From Lysobacterales bacterium (lineage in GTDB: Bacteria; Pseudomonadota; Gammaproteobacteria; Xanthomonadales; Xanthomonadaceae), in assembly GCA_019510125.1 (NCBI GenBank), contig JAEKKX010000011.1:1-64000 (forward strand): 64,000 nucleotides of DNA, in the 5' to 3' direction. Positions 26,478 through 36,410 of the stretch are shown piece after piece (position 1 is the stretch's first letter; every line of letters starts with the position of its first letter). Position numbers and translations under genes: made by a program. The notes under the pieces were generated by a model. It made no database searches. It saw nothing but the letters and a program-made list of their open reading frames with translations, and had not been told where the DNA came from.

Positions 26478-26960
26478 TCACTTGTTGTCGCGCCGGTCCT
26501 TCTTGCGCAGCGGATCGGTGATCGCGGACTGGGCGATGGCCTGCAGCACGGCCTCGTACTCGTCGATGCGATAGGTCTTGCGCGCGAGGGCGACTTCGTC
26601 GAGCAGCGCGTGGGCGACGCCCAGCGATTCGTCCGGCGAGCCGGCCAGCACGGCGACGGTGTACGGCGCGGCCTCCAGCTCCGGCAGGCTGCCCTTGAAC
26701 GACCAGCGGCCCGCGCACGGTTTGACGCTCTCGATCTGGTAGCCCTGGCTGACGGCGTTGTCGATCGCGGCGTCCAGGGCCTGCTCGCAGTCGAACGCGT
26801 TGTAGTACGGGCCGACCGTCAGGCCCGCGTTGGTGTTGACGAATTCGGCGGTGCCGTAATACACGAACAGGCCCTGCGGCACCTCGGCGGCGCGGGCCAG
26901 GCCGGTGGCGGACAGGACCAGCAGGCCGATCGACAGCGAAAGCGAATGGAACGTCTTCAT
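26478..26960 (-). CDS. exported protein of unknown function (160 residues)
   Basis: Signal peptide about residues 1-24 (LSLSIGLLVLSATGLARA). The mature part has two cysteines, in FDCEQALDAA and KPCAGRW, likely paired, and a charged Lys/Arg/Asp tail (LRKKDRRDNK). I do not recognise the family. AAGGAG lies 9 bases before the ATG at 26960; the in-frame ATG three codons earlier is too close to it. It lies on the same strand as the next small exported protein, 122 bases away. Confidence 0.7.
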   Translation of the reverse strand: MKTFHSLSLSIGLLVLSATGLARAAEVPQGLFVYYGTAEFVNTNAGLTVGPYYNAFDCEQALDAAIDNAVSQGYQIESVKPCAGRWSFKGSLPELEAAPYTVAVLAGSPDESLGVAHALLDEVALARKTYRIDEYEAVLQAIAQSAITDPLRKKDRRDNK

Positions 26961-27082
26961 GGAGCGCATCTCCTTGTGGCGAGCCGTGGACTCGCGGGGA
27001 TCGGGAACGCCGCCCGGCGTGCGGGCGGGCGGGCCGACGGGCATCGGGGATCGCGGGCGACGAAGCCGCCCGCGCGACCGGC

Positions 27083-27385
27083 TCAGCCGTAGAACGGCAC
27101 CAGGTGGCAGTCCTCGACGACGGACACGTTGCCGCCGGCCATGACCGACTGGATCTGGTACTGGCAGCCCGACTGGGTCGGGGCCACGATCTCGTAGTAG
27201 GTGTAGGTGTAGTAGCGGCCGTCCGGGCCGTAGTGCGGATCGACGTACTTCACCCGCGCGTGCCATTCGCCGGCGGGCAGCGGATCGGCCGGCAGCATGG
27301 GGCCGCCGATGCGCGCGGCGCCGACGTCGGCGGCGAGCAGGGTGAGGAACAGTCCGGTGGCGAGGGCCGGCAGGGTGTGTTTCAT
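27083..27385 (-). CDS. small exported protein of unknown function (100 residues)
   Basis: Signal peptide about residues 1-23 (LPALATGLFLTLLAADVGA). The mature domain is Tyr-rich (YVDPHYGPDGRYYTYTYYE) and has two cysteines, one in SGCQYQI and one in EDCHLV, that could form a disulfide. It ends HLVPFYG. GGAG precedes the start by 6 bases. No family recognised. Probably transcribed with the 160-residue exported protein that follows on the same strand. Confidence 0.65.
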   Translation of the reverse strand: MKHTLPALATGLFLTLLAADVGAARIGGPMLPADPLPAGEWHARVKYVDPHYGPDGRYYTYTYYEIVAPTQSGCQYQIQSVMAGGNVSVVEDCHLVPFYG

Positions 27386-27715
27386 CGGGAACTCCAGGGT
27401 CGGATGGACGGAGGTGTGGCGCTTCGGCGCCCCGCGCGGCTCGCGCCGCCGCGGGATGCCGGGCCCGCAACGACGCTACGTGGCGCCGGCCGCCGGGACG
27501 AGGACGTTTCCGGGCATGAACGGGGTACGGATGGCGACGTGCGGGAAGCCATCGGCCGTCGCGGCGGCCGCCCGCGCCCCGTCGCCGCGCCCGCGCGTCC
27601 CATCGGATTCAATGACTTGCGGGTGATTCGTTCCCGGCTTGGCCCCGCGAAAGCATTGGACCCGCCGCGCCGGCGCTGGCTAAGCTGCAGCGACCGACTC
27701 CTCCGGATCCTGCGC
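27386..27715. other. 330-base divergent intergenic region
   Basis: Separates the two minus-strand exported-protein genes from the plus-strand exported-protein gene. It must contain promoters for both directions. I see no clear operator, hairpin or small gene. Confidence 0.4.
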
Positions 27716-28162
27716 ATGCGCCTTCGCCCGTTCGCCGCCCTTTGCCTGCTCGTCGCCCTGCCCGCCCTCGCCCACGACGCGCCGGTGCCGCCCACCTGCC
27801 TGGTCGCGGGCACGACGCCGACCGTGATCGCGACGTTCTCGTTCACGCCGCAGCAGCTCGCGGCCTACCGGCAGCAGGCGATCGCCGAAGGCGTCTGCAT
27901 CGAAAAGGACTGCGGCATCGTCGACGAGTGGTACTGGGCGACCCAGATGGCGAAGGCGTACTGCGCGAACCAGCAGCGGACCATGCGCCTCTCGACCGAC
28001 GGCGTCTCGTTCAACGTCGGCCAGCCGGCGCCGTACAACAGCGCCAACCACCACAGGGACTACCGCTTCTCCAACGGCAACCTGACCGGCGCGTGCTACG
28101 TGTGCGGCACCCCCTCGGGGGCCCCGGCGCCGGTGGTCATCGGCAACAACCCGTCCTCCTGA
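27716..28162 (+). CDS. exported cysteine-rich protein of unknown function (148 residues)
   Basis: Signal peptide about residues 1-19 ending ALAHDA. The mature protein contains eight cysteines or nearly so (TCLVAG, VCIEKDCGIV, AYCANQQ, ACYVCGT), suggesting a disulfide-stabilised secreted domain. No catalytic motif is evident. It is the third small exported protein of this stretch, in the opposite orientation to the other two. Family not recognised. Confidence 0.65.
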   Translation: MRLRPFAALCLLVALPALAHDAPVPPTCLVAGTTPTVIATFSFTPQQLAAYRQQAIAEGVCIEKDCGIVDEWYWATQMAKAYCANQQRTMRLSTDGVSFNVGQPAPYNSANHHRDYRFSNGNLTGACYVCGTPSGAPAPVVIGNNPSS

Positions 28163-28253
28163 CGCCGGGTCGCGGGGGCGCGGGGGCGCGGGCCGTTGTC
28201 CGCGGCCGCGCGCCGGCGCTGCCGTTCACGGCGCCGCGCGTCGGCGCGACCGG

Positions 28254-30437
28254 TCAGAGCAGCGCACTGCGCCGGGTATGCGACAGGATCGCATCGACCC
28301 GCACCTGCAGGTCGGCGCGGGTCGCCTCGTCCAGCGGACACTGGCCGAGGACGAAGTACGCCGAGCGCAGCACGTCGCGCCAGCGCGGACGCTGCGGCAG
28401 TTTGGCCAGCGAGAGATAGCGTTCCATCGCCCGCGCGCGCAGCCGGCCGTCGTCGATGTTGACCGCCCAGATCCGGCTCTTTTCCGCCAGTTCGAGGCGG
28501 CCGCTGCCGGTGCTGCGCTCCCAGGCCTCGACGACCGCCAGCATCAGTTCGACCAGCGCGCGACGGAAGGCCTCGTGCGGTGCGGCGGCGTCGATCGGCG
28601 CGGGCGCCGGCCCGCCGATGTCCGCGGCCTGATCGGCCGGCTCTGCCTGCCCGGCCGATCGCCCCGCCTCGTCCGCCGTGCGCGGACGCAGCGCGAGCAC
28701 CAGCCAGCCGTCGCCGTGCGACCACGGCTCCAGCCGCGCCTCCACCGGCCGGCCGCCGCGCCCGGTCAGCGCCAGGCGCTGGACGACCGCGTCCTCCATC
28801 CGCTCGAGCGCGGCGGCGAACGCGGCGCGGTCGGCCGGATCGAGCAGGTCCGACAGCGCCACCGGCAGCGCCATGTCCTGCGCACCGGCCAGCAGGCCGA
28901 CCGCCGCCCGGTTCGCAGCCAGCACCTGCCCCTCCGCGTCGAGCAGGCACAGCGCGTCCTCGCGGCTGTCGAGCAGCGATTGCAGGTGGGCGCGGTCGCC
29001 GAGCAGCGATTCCGCCTCGCGCCGGTAGCGCGCCAGCTCCGCGGCGTGCAGTGCCTGGCGTTCGATCTCGTGCTGGCGCGCGCGCGCGCGCCGGCGCAGC
29101 AGCAGCAGCGCCGCCGCCAGCGCCGCGGCGAGGGTCGCCGCCAGCGCCAGCCAGGTCAGCAGGATGCGTTGCCGGCGCTCGGCCTCGAGCACCGCGATCC
29201 GGCGCTCGCGCTCGGTGCTCTCGAAACGCGTGCTCAGCCACTCGCTCTGGCGGTCCTGGCGCGCCTGCGCCAGACGCTCGGACAGCGCGTGCGCCTCGCG
29301 CAGCGCGGCGAACGCCTCGGCATGGCGGCCCTGCGCCTCCAGCGCCTCGGCCAGTTCCTCGAGCAGCGGGGCGCGGTCGCTGTCGGCGTCGGAGAGCGCC
29401 GCGAAGGCGGCGCGCAGCCGGCGTTCGGCGGCGGCCGGCTGGCCGGTCAGGCGTTCGGTGCGCGCCGCCTCGCGCTGCAGCGACGCCGGCACCGGCAGGG
29501 CGTGGGCGTCGGCGAGCGCGAACGCGTCGGCGCTCCAGCGACGGGCGGCGGCGGTGTCGCCACCGGCCAGCGCGGCGCGGATCAGCATCGCGTAGGCGCG
29601 CAGCATGTAGACGCGCTTGCCCGCGTCGCGGTACGCCGCCAGCGCGGATTCCAGCAGCGGCTGCGCGGTGCGCACGTCGCCGCGGTCCAGCGCCAGCGTC
29701 GCCAGGGTCTGGCGCACGTGCGCGGCGTTCATCGCATCGCCGCGGCGATCGAACGCCGCCAGCGCGTCGTGGTAGTAGCGCAGCGCCTGTTCGGACTTGC
29801 CCAGGTCGCGGAAGACGTCGGCGAGGTTGTTGTAGACCGACCCCTGCACCTCGCCGCCGGCCGCGCGCTGCATTTCCAGGCTGCGGGTCAGCGCGGCCAG
29901 TGCGCCGTGGTAGTCGCCTAGGCGGCGCAGCGCACTGCCGACGTTCCTTAGGTCGCGGGCGATGGCGGCGCGGTCCTCGCGCGCCGTCGCCCGCTGCAGC
30001 CCGCACTCGAAGCGCGACAGCGCCTGCGGGATGCGCTCGCGGTGGTAGTCGAGCACGCCGCGCTGGCGCAGCAGTTCCTCGCGCGCAGGACCGTCGGCGG
30101 ACGGGCCGAGCACCGCGTCGGCGCAGTCGATGGCGGCCTCGGCATCGTCGAAGCGACCGGCGGCGTCGGCGGCCTTCGCGGCCGCGAACAGTGCGTCCGC
30201 GCTGGCGCGGCGCGCGGCCGCGTCGTTGCCCGCGGCATCACCGGCGCTCGCGATGCCGAACCGGCGCAGGCACGCCGCGGGCGCCGGCAGCGGCCGGTCG
30301 TCGGCATGCTCCAGCGCCGCGCAACTGGGCGCCGCCGACGCCGGCACGGTCGCCGCGAGCCCGAAAACCAGCGCTGCCACGACGCCGGGACGGCCCGCGG
30401 CGCGCATCAGGACGCGATCCACCACGGGCAAGACCAT
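28254..30437 (-). CDS. TPR and PAS domain sensor-like membrane protein
   Basis: About 727 residues. A cleavable-looking signal or N-terminal anchor (VVAALVFGLAATVPASA) precedes a TPR array of roughly 300 residues (for example YHGALAALTRSLEMQR, SEQALRYYHDALAAFDRRGD). A transmembrane helix near residues 410-435 (LTWLALAATLAAALAAALLL) is followed by a coiled segment, a PAS-like domain (LCLLDAEGQVLAANRAAVGL) and a C-terminal domain (VELMLAVVEAWERSTGSGRL) that I have the impression is conserved in related bacteria but cannot name. No kinase, GGDEF or HTH signature is visible, so the output is unknown. It starts 17 bases after the transketolase stop, so the two may be co-transcribed. Start could be 30437 or 30407. 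Confidence 0.72.
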   Translation of the reverse strand: MVLPVVDRVLMRAAGRPGVVAALVFGLAATVPASAAPSCAALEHADDRPLPAPAACLRRFGIASAGDAAGNDAAARRASADALFAAAKAADAAGRFDDAEAAIDCADAVLGPSADGPAREELLRQRGVLDYHRERIPQALSRFECGLQRATAREDRAAIARDLRNVGSALRRLGDYHGALAALTRSLEMQRAAGGEVQGSVYNNLADVFRDLGKSEQALRYYHDALAAFDRRGDAMNAAHVRQTLATLALDRGDVRTAQPLLESALAAYRDAGKRVYMLRAYAMLIRAALAGGDTAAARRWSADAFALADAHALPVPASLQREAARTERLTGQPAAAERRLRAAFAALSDADSDRAPLLEELAEALEAQGRHAEAFAALREAHALSERLAQARQDRQSEWLSTRFESTERERRIAVLEAERRQRILLTWLALAATLAAALAAALLLLRRRARARQHEIERQALHAAELARYRREAESLLGDRAHLQSLLDSREDALCLLDAEGQVLAANRAAVGLLAGAQDMALPVALSDLLDPADRAAFAAALERMEDAVVQRLALTGRGGRPVEARLEPWSHGDGWLVLALRPRTADEAGRSAGQAEPADQAADIGGPAPAPIDAAAPHEAFRRALVELMLAVVEAWERSTGSGRLELAEKSRIWAVNIDDGRLRARAMERYLSLAKLPQRPRWRDVLRSAYFVLGQCPLDEATRADLQVRVDAILSHTRRSALL

Positions 30438-30454
30438 GCGTGCGGATCGACGCG

Positions 30455-32446
30455 TCAGTCCAGTCCGTTCGCGGCCGCCACCACCGCGTCCACGGTGATG
30501 CCGAAGTGCGGATACAACTGCTCGGCCGGCGCCGACGCGCCGTAGCCGTCCATGCCGATCACCGCGCCGTCGAGGCCGACGTACTTGCGCCAGAAATCGC
30601 GGGTGCCGGCTTCGATCGCGATGCGCCGGCGGCAGGCCTTCGGCAGCACCGCTTCGCGGTAGGCCGCGTCCTGGCGGTCGAACACGTCGGTCGAGGGCAT
30701 CGACACCACGCGCACGCCGTCGCCGAGCTGCGCCGCGGCCTGCACCGCGAGGCCGACTTCCGAGCCGGTGGCGATGAGGATGGTCTGCGGTGCGCCGACG
30801 CTGTCCCTGAGCACGTAGCCGCCGCGCGCGATCGCCGCGACCTGCGCGGCGTCGCGCGCCTGGTGCGGCAGGTTCTGGCGCGAGAACACCAGGCAGCTCG
30901 GGCCGTCGCGGCGCGCGATCGCCGCGCGCCACGCCACCGCCGATTCGACCGCGTCGCACGGACGCCACACGTCGTTGTCCGGGATGTAGCGCAGCGAAGC
31001 GAGGTGCTCGACCGGCTGGTGGGTCGGGCCGTCCTCGCCGAGGCCGATCGAGTCGTGGGTGTAGACGTGGATCGCGTGCGCGCCCATCAGCGCGCTCATC
31101 CGCACCGCGTTGCGCGCGTAGTCGCTGAACACCAGGAACGTCGCGTCGTAGGGCAGGAAGCCACCGTGCAGCGACAGGCCGTTCGAGATCGCGGTCATCG
31201 CGAACTCGCGCACGCCGTAGTAGACGTAGTTGGCGTCCGGGTCCTGGCCGGCGACGGACTTGCTGCCGGTCCACAGGGTCAGGTTGGAATGCGCCAGGTC
31301 GGCCGAGCCGCCGACCAATTCCGGCAGGTGCGGCGCGAACGCCTCGATCGCCATCTGCGAGGCCTTGCGCGAGGCGACCACCGGGCCGTCGGCCTGCAGC
31401 TTCGCGACGTAGGCGTCGGCGAGCGCGGCGAAGTCGGCCGGCAGGTCGCCGCGCAGGCGGCGCTCGAACTCGGCGGCGAGCGCCGGATGCTGCGCCGCGT
31501 AGGCGTTCCACGCCTCGGTCCAGCGCGCTTCCGCGGCCTGGCCCCTAGCGCGCCCGTCCCACGCGGCGGCGACATCGGCCGGAATCTCGAACGGGCCGTG
31601 TTCCCAGCCCAGCGCGGCGCGGGTGGCGGCGACTTCGTCCTTGCCCAGCGGCGCGCCGTGCGAGGACTCCTTGCCGGCCTTCGCGGGCGAGCCGAATCCA
31701 ATCGTGGTGCGGCAGCAGATCAGCACCGGGCGGTCCTGCGACTTCAGCGCGGTGTCGATCGCGGTGCGGATCTCCTCGGGATCGTGGCCGTCGACGCCGC
31801 GGATCACCTGCCAGCCGTAGGCCTCGAAGCGCGCCGGGGTGTCGTCGGTGAACCAGCCCTGCACCTGGCCGTCGATCGAGATGCTGTTGTCGTCCCAGAA
31901 GGCGACCAGCTTGCCGAGCTTCCAGGTGCCGGCCAGCGAGCAGGCCTCGTGCGAGATGCCTTCCATCAGGCAGCCGTCGCCCAGGAACACCCAGGTGCGA
32001 TGGTCGACGACGGTGTGGCCGTCGCGGTTGAAGCGCTGCGCGAGCAGCTTCTCGGCCAGCGCGAAGCCCACGGCGTTGGCGATGCCCTGGCCCAGCGGGC
32101 CGGTGGTGGTCTCGATGCCGTCGGTGACGAAGTTCTCCGGATGGCCCGGGGTCTTCGAGCCGAGCTGGCGGAAGCGCTTCAGCTCGTCGATCGACAGGTC
32201 GTAGCCGGCCAGGTGCAGCAGGCCGTACTGCAGCATCGAGCCGTGGCCGTTCGACAGCACGAAGCGGTCGCGGTCGGCCCAGCGCGGATTGGCCGGGTTG
32301 TGCTTGAGGTAGTCGTTCCACAGCACTTCGGCGATGTCGGCCATGCCCATGGGCATGCCCGGATGGCCGGAGTTGGCGGCCTGGACGGCGTCGATGGCGA
32401 GGAAACGGAGGGCGTTGGCGAGCGTGCGGCGGCTGGGCGTCGTCAT
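30455..32446 (-). CDS. tkt: transketolase
   Basis: A 663-residue thiamine-diphosphate enzyme of normal bacterial length that moves two-carbon ketol units in the pentose-phosphate pathway. Visible motifs: [31 protein letters not shown], the ThDP/magnesium site [13 protein letters not shown] with WDDNSIS, and [20 protein letters not shown] and GVREFAM in the pyrimidine-binding domain. The ATG at 32446 follows no strong ribosome binding site but fits alignment of [17 protein letters not shown]. Carbon metabolism link with gap at 19158 is by pathway only. Confidence 0.95.
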   Translation of the reverse strand: MTTPSRRTLANALRFLAIDAVQAANSGHPGMPMGMADIAEVLWNDYLKHNPANPRWADRDRFVLSNGHGSMLQYGLLHLAGYDLSIDELKRFRQLGSKTPGHPENFVTDGIETTTGPLGQGIANAVGFALAEKLLAQRFNRDGHTVVDHRTWVFLGDGCLMEGISHEACSLAGTWKLGKLVAFWDDNSISIDGQVQGWFTDDTPARFEAYGWQVIRGVDGHDPEEIRTAIDTALKSQDRPVLICCRTTIGFGSPAKAGKESSHGAPLGKDEVAATRAALGWEHGPFEIPADVAAAWDGRARGQAAEARWTEAWNAYAAQHPALAAEFERRLRGDLPADFAALADAYVAKLQADGPVVASRKASQMAIEAFAPHLPELVGGSADLAHSNLTLWTGSKSVAGQDPDANYVYYGVREFAMTAISNGLSLHGGFLPYDATFLVFSDYARNAVRMSALMGAHAIHVYTHDSIGLGEDGPTHQPVEHLASLRYIPDNDVWRPCDAVESAVAWRAAIARRDGPSCLVFSRQNLPHQARDAAQVAAIARGGYVLRDSVGAPQTILIATGSEVGLAVQAAAQLGDGVRVVSMPSTDVFDRQDAAYREAVLPKACRRRIAIEAGTRDFWRKYVGLDGAVIGMDGYGASAPAEQLYPHFGITVDAVVAAANGLD

Positions 32447-32609
32447 GGGGCGTGGGAAGTCGGCGGCGCCCGGCGGGCTGCGGGCCGCCCATTGTCCCAT
32501 CCCCGGGGGTGGCGTGTCCCGGACCGCGGTCCGGACGGGGCCGGGGCGCTTCATCCTGCCCTAATCCGGCGGGCGCAGCGTGGAGGCCCGATCCGGCCCG
32601 GAGCCGCCG

Positions 32610-33239
32610 ATGAAAGCGTCCCGTCTCGTCGTCGCGGCCTGCCTCTGCGGGCTCTCCGTCCTCCACGCCGCCCACGCCGGCGGCCCGCTGGGGATCGACC
32701 ACACGGTCGCCTACGACGACAGCGGGATCTGGAACCGCAACGTGCAGAAGGGAGTCGCGGCGGGCGTGGCGCTGACCACGGTCGGCGGCGCGCTGTTCGT
32801 CGACGGCGACACCCGCCTCGGGCGGACCTTCGACCAGTCGTTCGACGCCATGGTGCTGACCGCCGGCGCCACGACGGCGATGAAGCTCGCGTTCTCGCGC
32901 AAGCGCCCCAGCCAGACCAACGACCCGAACGACTTCTTCCAGGGCGGCGGCGCGCAGAGTTTCCCCAGCGGCGAAGTCGCGGAGATGGCGTCGGTGGTGA
33001 CGCCCTTCATCCTCGAATACCGCCACGACCACCCGGCGGTCTACGCGCTGGCGCTGCTGCCGGCCTACGACGCGGTGGCGCGGGTCAAGACCCACGGCCA
33101 CTGGCAGAGCGACGTGCTCGCCGGGGCCGCCGTCGGCGTCGCCCTCGGCGTGTACGCGCACCATCGCGCCACGCCGATCTTCCTCGGCCTCACGCCCGAC
33201 GGCGGCGGCCCGATGATCGGCTACGCCAGGGCGTTCTGA
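32610..33239 (+). CDS. exported PAP2-like phosphatase family protein
   Basis: A 209-residue protein with a signal peptide (about residues 1-23). PAP2 motif 1 is present (KLAFSRKRP, K-x6-RP) and motif 3 is recognisable (ARVKTHGHWQSDVLAG, His and Asp kept, the usual leading Ser replaced by Ala). In motif 2 the canonical PSGH reads PSGE, so the general-acid histidine is replaced. The protein is thus PAP2-fold, but lipid-phosphatase activity is uncertain; related Xanthomonad proteins may share the change. Hydrophobic helices suit a membrane-associated position. Single gene. Confidence 0.8.
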   Translation: MKASRLVVAACLCGLSVLHAAHAGGPLGIDHTVAYDDSGIWNRNVQKGVAAGVALTTVGGALFVDGDTRLGRTFDQSFDAMVLTAGATTAMKLAFSRKRPSQTNDPNDFFQGGGAQSFPSGEVAEMASVVTPFILEYRHDHPAVYALALLPAYDAVARVKTHGHWQSDVLAGAAVGVALGVYAHHRATPIFLGLTPDGGGPMIGYARAF

Positions 33240-33275
33240 GCGCCAGCGCAGCCCGATTCTGGCGCGGGTGCGGCC

Positions 33276-34592
33276 TCAGCCGCGCGCCTGCCCGTCCGGC
33301 GCCGGCGCCGCGTCGCGGCCGGCGACCATCGTGGCGATGCCGAGATCGCCGGTGACGTTCACCACCGTGCGGCACATGTCGAGGAAGTGGTTCACGCCCA
33401 GCACCAGGCCGATGCCTTCCGGCGGCACCCCGACCATCGCGCAGATCAGCGCGATCACCGGCAGCGACCCCGACGGCACGCCGGCGGTGCCGATGCCGCC
33501 GAGGATGCAGACGAACATCACCGTGAACTGCTGGGTCAGCGTCAGGTCGACCCCGAAATACTGGGCGAGGAACAGCACCGTCACGCCCTCGAACAGCGCG
33601 GTGCCGTTCTGGTTGGCGGTGGCGCCGACAGTCAGCACGAAGCGCGAGACCGGCCGCGGCAAGCGCAGGCCATCGTCGGCGACGCGCAGCGCGGTCGGCA
33701 GGGTGGCGTTGCTGGAAGCGGTCGAGAACGCCATCAGCATCGCTTCCTGCACGCCACGGAAGAACGCCAGTGGCGAGCGTTTCGCGATCAGCCGGATCGC
33801 CAGCGAATAGACCACGAACTGATGCAGGGCCAGCGCCAGCAGCACCACCAGCACGTACGCGCCGAGCCGCACCAGCAGGTCCCAGCCGAACGCCGAGACC
33901 AGGTTGAACATCAGGCAGAACACCGCGAGCGGCGCGAGCCGGATCACCAGCCCGATCAGGGTCATCGAGACCTCGAACAGGCCCTCGATGGCGCGCTTGA
34001 GGGTGTCGACCGCCTCGCTGCGGGTCAGCACCAGGCCGATGCCCAGCATCAGCGCGAAAAACATCACCGCGAGGATGGTGTTCTCGGCCGCGGCCTTGAC
34101 CACGTTGTCGGGCACGATCGAGATCAGCATGTCCAGCCCGTTCGGCTGGGTGCCGCTGTCGCTGACGATCGCGCGGGCGCGCTCCGCGCCCTGGTCGAGC
34201 AGGGTCATCGCGGTGGCGCTGTCGACGCCGACGCCGGGTTTGAGCCAGTTCACCAGCACCAGCCCCAGCAGCACCGCGATGGTCGACAACAGGGTCGTGT
34301 AGGCCAGGGTGCGCCAGCCGATGCGGCCGAGCGCGCGGACGTCGCCCATCTCGCCGATGCCGACGACCAGCGCCGAGAACAGCAGCGGGATCACCAGCAT
34401 GAAGATCAGGCGCAGGAAGATGGTCGCGAACGGCTGGGTGCCGTACTCGACGAAGTGCTGCACCCAGGGGGCGTCGCTGCCGACGAAGCGGTGCACGACG
34501 AGGCCGGCGGCGATGCCCGTGGCGAAGCCGATGGCGATCTTCCAGTGCATCGGCAGGCCCTTGCGTGCGGGCTTTTCGCTGGCGTGGCTCAT
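33276..34592 (-). CDS. dicarboxylate/amino acid:cation symporter (DAACS family)
   Basis: A 438-residue inner-membrane protein with the typical eight-helix, two-hairpin layout of DctA/GltP proteins. Family signatures are clear: the Ser-rich loop AFSTASSNATLPTAL, the motif TVGATANQNGTALFEGV, and GTAGVPSGSLPVIALI, with NHFLDMCRTVVNVTGD near the C-terminus. It should take up C4-dicarboxylates or acidic amino acids with sodium or protons. CAGGAG lies 6 bases before the ATG. No two-component regulator adjoins. Confidence 0.9.
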   Translation of the reverse strand: MSHASEKPARKGLPMHWKIAIGFATGIAAGLVVHRFVGSDAPWVQHFVEYGTQPFATIFLRLIFMLVIPLLFSALVVGIGEMGDVRALGRIGWRTLAYTTLLSTIAVLLGLVLVNWLKPGVGVDSATAMTLLDQGAERARAIVSDSGTQPNGLDMLISIVPDNVVKAAAENTILAVMFFALMLGIGLVLTRSEAVDTLKRAIEGLFEVSMTLIGLVIRLAPLAVFCLMFNLVSAFGWDLLVRLGAYVLVVLLALALHQFVVYSLAIRLIAKRSPLAFFRGVQEAMLMAFSTASSNATLPTALRVADDGLRLPRPVSRFVLTVGATANQNGTALFEGVTVLFLAQYFGVDLTLTQQFTVMFVCILGGIGTAGVPSGSLPVIALICAMVGVPPEGIGLVLGVNHFLDMCRTVVNVTGDLGIATMVAGRDAAPAPDGQARG

Positions 34593-34682
34593 GTCGACTC
34601 CTGTGCGGCGGAGTCCGCAGGATAACAGGCGCCTCGCCAGGCTCCACGGCGGCGCAGCGCGGTAGCGGGTTCGGCGCGGGGC

Positions 34683-36410
34683 TCAGCGTTCGGGATAGAG
34701 CGGCGGCAGCAGCGACGGCGGTCGTCGCGACGGGCGCGGCCACCAGCGCGGCCCCTGCGCGAACGCGGCGCGCATCGCGGCCATCGCCGCGGCCGGATCG
34801 CCATCGCCCCAGCGCGCGCGCTGCAGTGCTTCGACCGCTGCGCGCTGCGCGGGATCGGCCAGGCGCGCACGCACGCCGTCGAGGTCGCGCGCGGGCGCCA
34901 GCCCGCACAGCACGCGCTCGATCGCGGCGCGATCGCCGCGCGCGAGCGCGGTCGCGAGCATCCGCGGGTCGGGCTGCGCCGCCGCGGGCGCACCCGTCCG
35001 CCCGGCGCCGTCGCGGCGCGCCGGCCGGTGGCGGTTCGACCACAGCCGCCAACCCCAGGCCATCGAGATCAGCCACAGCGCGCCGAGCGGCAGCAGCGCC
35101 AGCGTCCACACGTTGTCCGGCATCCACCGTCGCCACAGGGGCACGTCGCCGCCGTCGTCGTCCGCGACGGTGTCGGTCGTCGGCCCGACCGCCGCCGCGC
35201 CGCCGTCCGGCGCTGCCGCCGCGGCCACCGGCAGCACGATGTCCGGCAGCACCGCGATGCGCGACACGCCGGCGGTCGCGTCCCACCAGGTGATCCGGGA
35301 GGCGCGGATGTGCAGGGTGCCGGTGCGCGTCGGCAGCACCGCGAAGCGGCGGGTCATCGTCGCCTGCGGGCGGCCGTCGACGAAGTCCTCGGCGGTCTGC
35401 GCGGATTCGGGGAACACCTGGGCGTCGCCGTCGGCCCGCAGGGCCAGTTCGGGCAACTGCGCCGCCACCGCGCCGTCGACCACCGCCTGCACGGTCACCA
35501 GCGCGGTCTCGCCGACGCGGGCGCTGCGCGGCGCGGCGACGTAGCGCAACTGCAGTCCGTCGAACGGCAGCCACGGCTGCGGCGCGCCGGCGGGGATCGG
35601 TTTCACCGCCAGTTCCGCGGACGGGCCGCGCACGCGCGTGTCCTCGCCGCCGAAGATGCTGCCGAACGCGCCGCCGAATCCGCCCGAGATGCGGCCGAGG
35701 AACCGCGGCGCCGGCACCGTGACCCGGCCGGCGCGCTCGGGGATCAGCAGGAACCGGCGTTCGACCACGTTGTAGTTGCGGCGGCCGATCTGGACCACCG
35801 ATTCGCGGTCGTCGCCGACCTTCTGCAGGCTGGCGCCGTCCGGCGGATCCTGGTCGAGCCGGCCCTCGAGCAGCGTGCCGAGTTCGTAGTACAGCCACAT
35901 CGTGTAGCCGACCGTCTGCTGCACGTACGGCGCCGTGGTGTCGAGCTTGGTGCGGATGAACACCGGTTCGCCGGACGCCTCGGGGGCCGCCGGCGCCGCC
36001 GCCTGCGCGGGGTCCGGCGGGGCCGCGCGCGGCGGCGTGACGGTCAGGTGCAGCGGCGGCGTCAGCACGCGCCCGATCCGCAGCGGGGGAATGTCGATCT
36101 CGCCGCTGCGCATCGGGCGCAGCACCAGCTTGATCCGCAGGATCATGCTCAGGCCGCCGCCGACCGATCGCAGGTCCTGTTCGACCGTCTGCCCGACGAG
36201 GTTGAAATCGCGCAGCACGCCGTTGAGGTCCGGCATGCCGCTGGTGACCGCGCTGATGTCGGCGTCGATCGTCAGGGTGACGGTCTCGTCCTGGGCGATG
36301 CGCTGGCGATCCAGCGACGCGGTGACGCCCTGCGCCCAGGCCGGCAGGCAGCAGGCGAGCAGCGCCCACCACAGCGCGAAGGCCGTCCAGCGGCGCCGGG
36401 CGGCGCGCAT
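34683..36410 (-). CDS. batD: BatD-family protein
   Basis: A 575-residue exported membrane protein, last gene of the MoxR/Bat operon. Signal peptide about residues 1-26 (ending PAWAQ), then a long extracytoplasmic beta-rich domain (VTASLDRQRIAQDETVTLTI, FIRTKLDTTAPYVQQTV, NVVERRFLLIPERAG), one transmembrane helix near residue 445 (VWTLALLPLGALWLISMAW), and a cytoplasmic helical tail. It overlaps the preceding gene by TGATG. The Bat proteins with MoxR are thought to support envelope stress tolerance and protein maturation; the exact activity of BatD is unknown. Confidence 0.87.
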   Translation of the reverse strand: MRAARRRWTAFALWWALLACCLPAWAQGVTASLDRQRIAQDETVTLTIDADISAVTSGMPDLNGVLRDFNLVGQTVEQDLRSVGGGLSMILRIKLVLRPMRSGEIDIPPLRIGRVLTPPLHLTVTPPRAAPPDPAQAAAPAAPEASGEPVFIRTKLDTTAPYVQQTVGYTMWLYYELGTLLEGRLDQDPPDGASLQKVGDDRESVVQIGRRNYNVVERRFLLIPERAGRVTVPAPRFLGRISGGFGGAFGSIFGGEDTRVRGPSAELAVKPIPAGAPQPWLPFDGLQLRYVAAPRSARVGETALVTVQAVVDGAVAAQLPELALRADGDAQVFPESAQTAEDFVDGRPQATMTRRFAVLPTRTGTLHIRASRITWWDATAGVSRIAVLPDIVLPVAAAAAPDGGAAAVGPTTDTVADDDGGDVPLWRRWMPDNVWTLALLPLGALWLISMAWGWRLWSNRHRPARRDGAGRTGAPAAAQPDPRMLATALARGDRAAIERVLCGLAPARDLDGVRARLADPAQRAAVEALQRARWGDGDPAAAMAAMRAAFAQGPRWWPRPSRRPPSLLPPLYPER

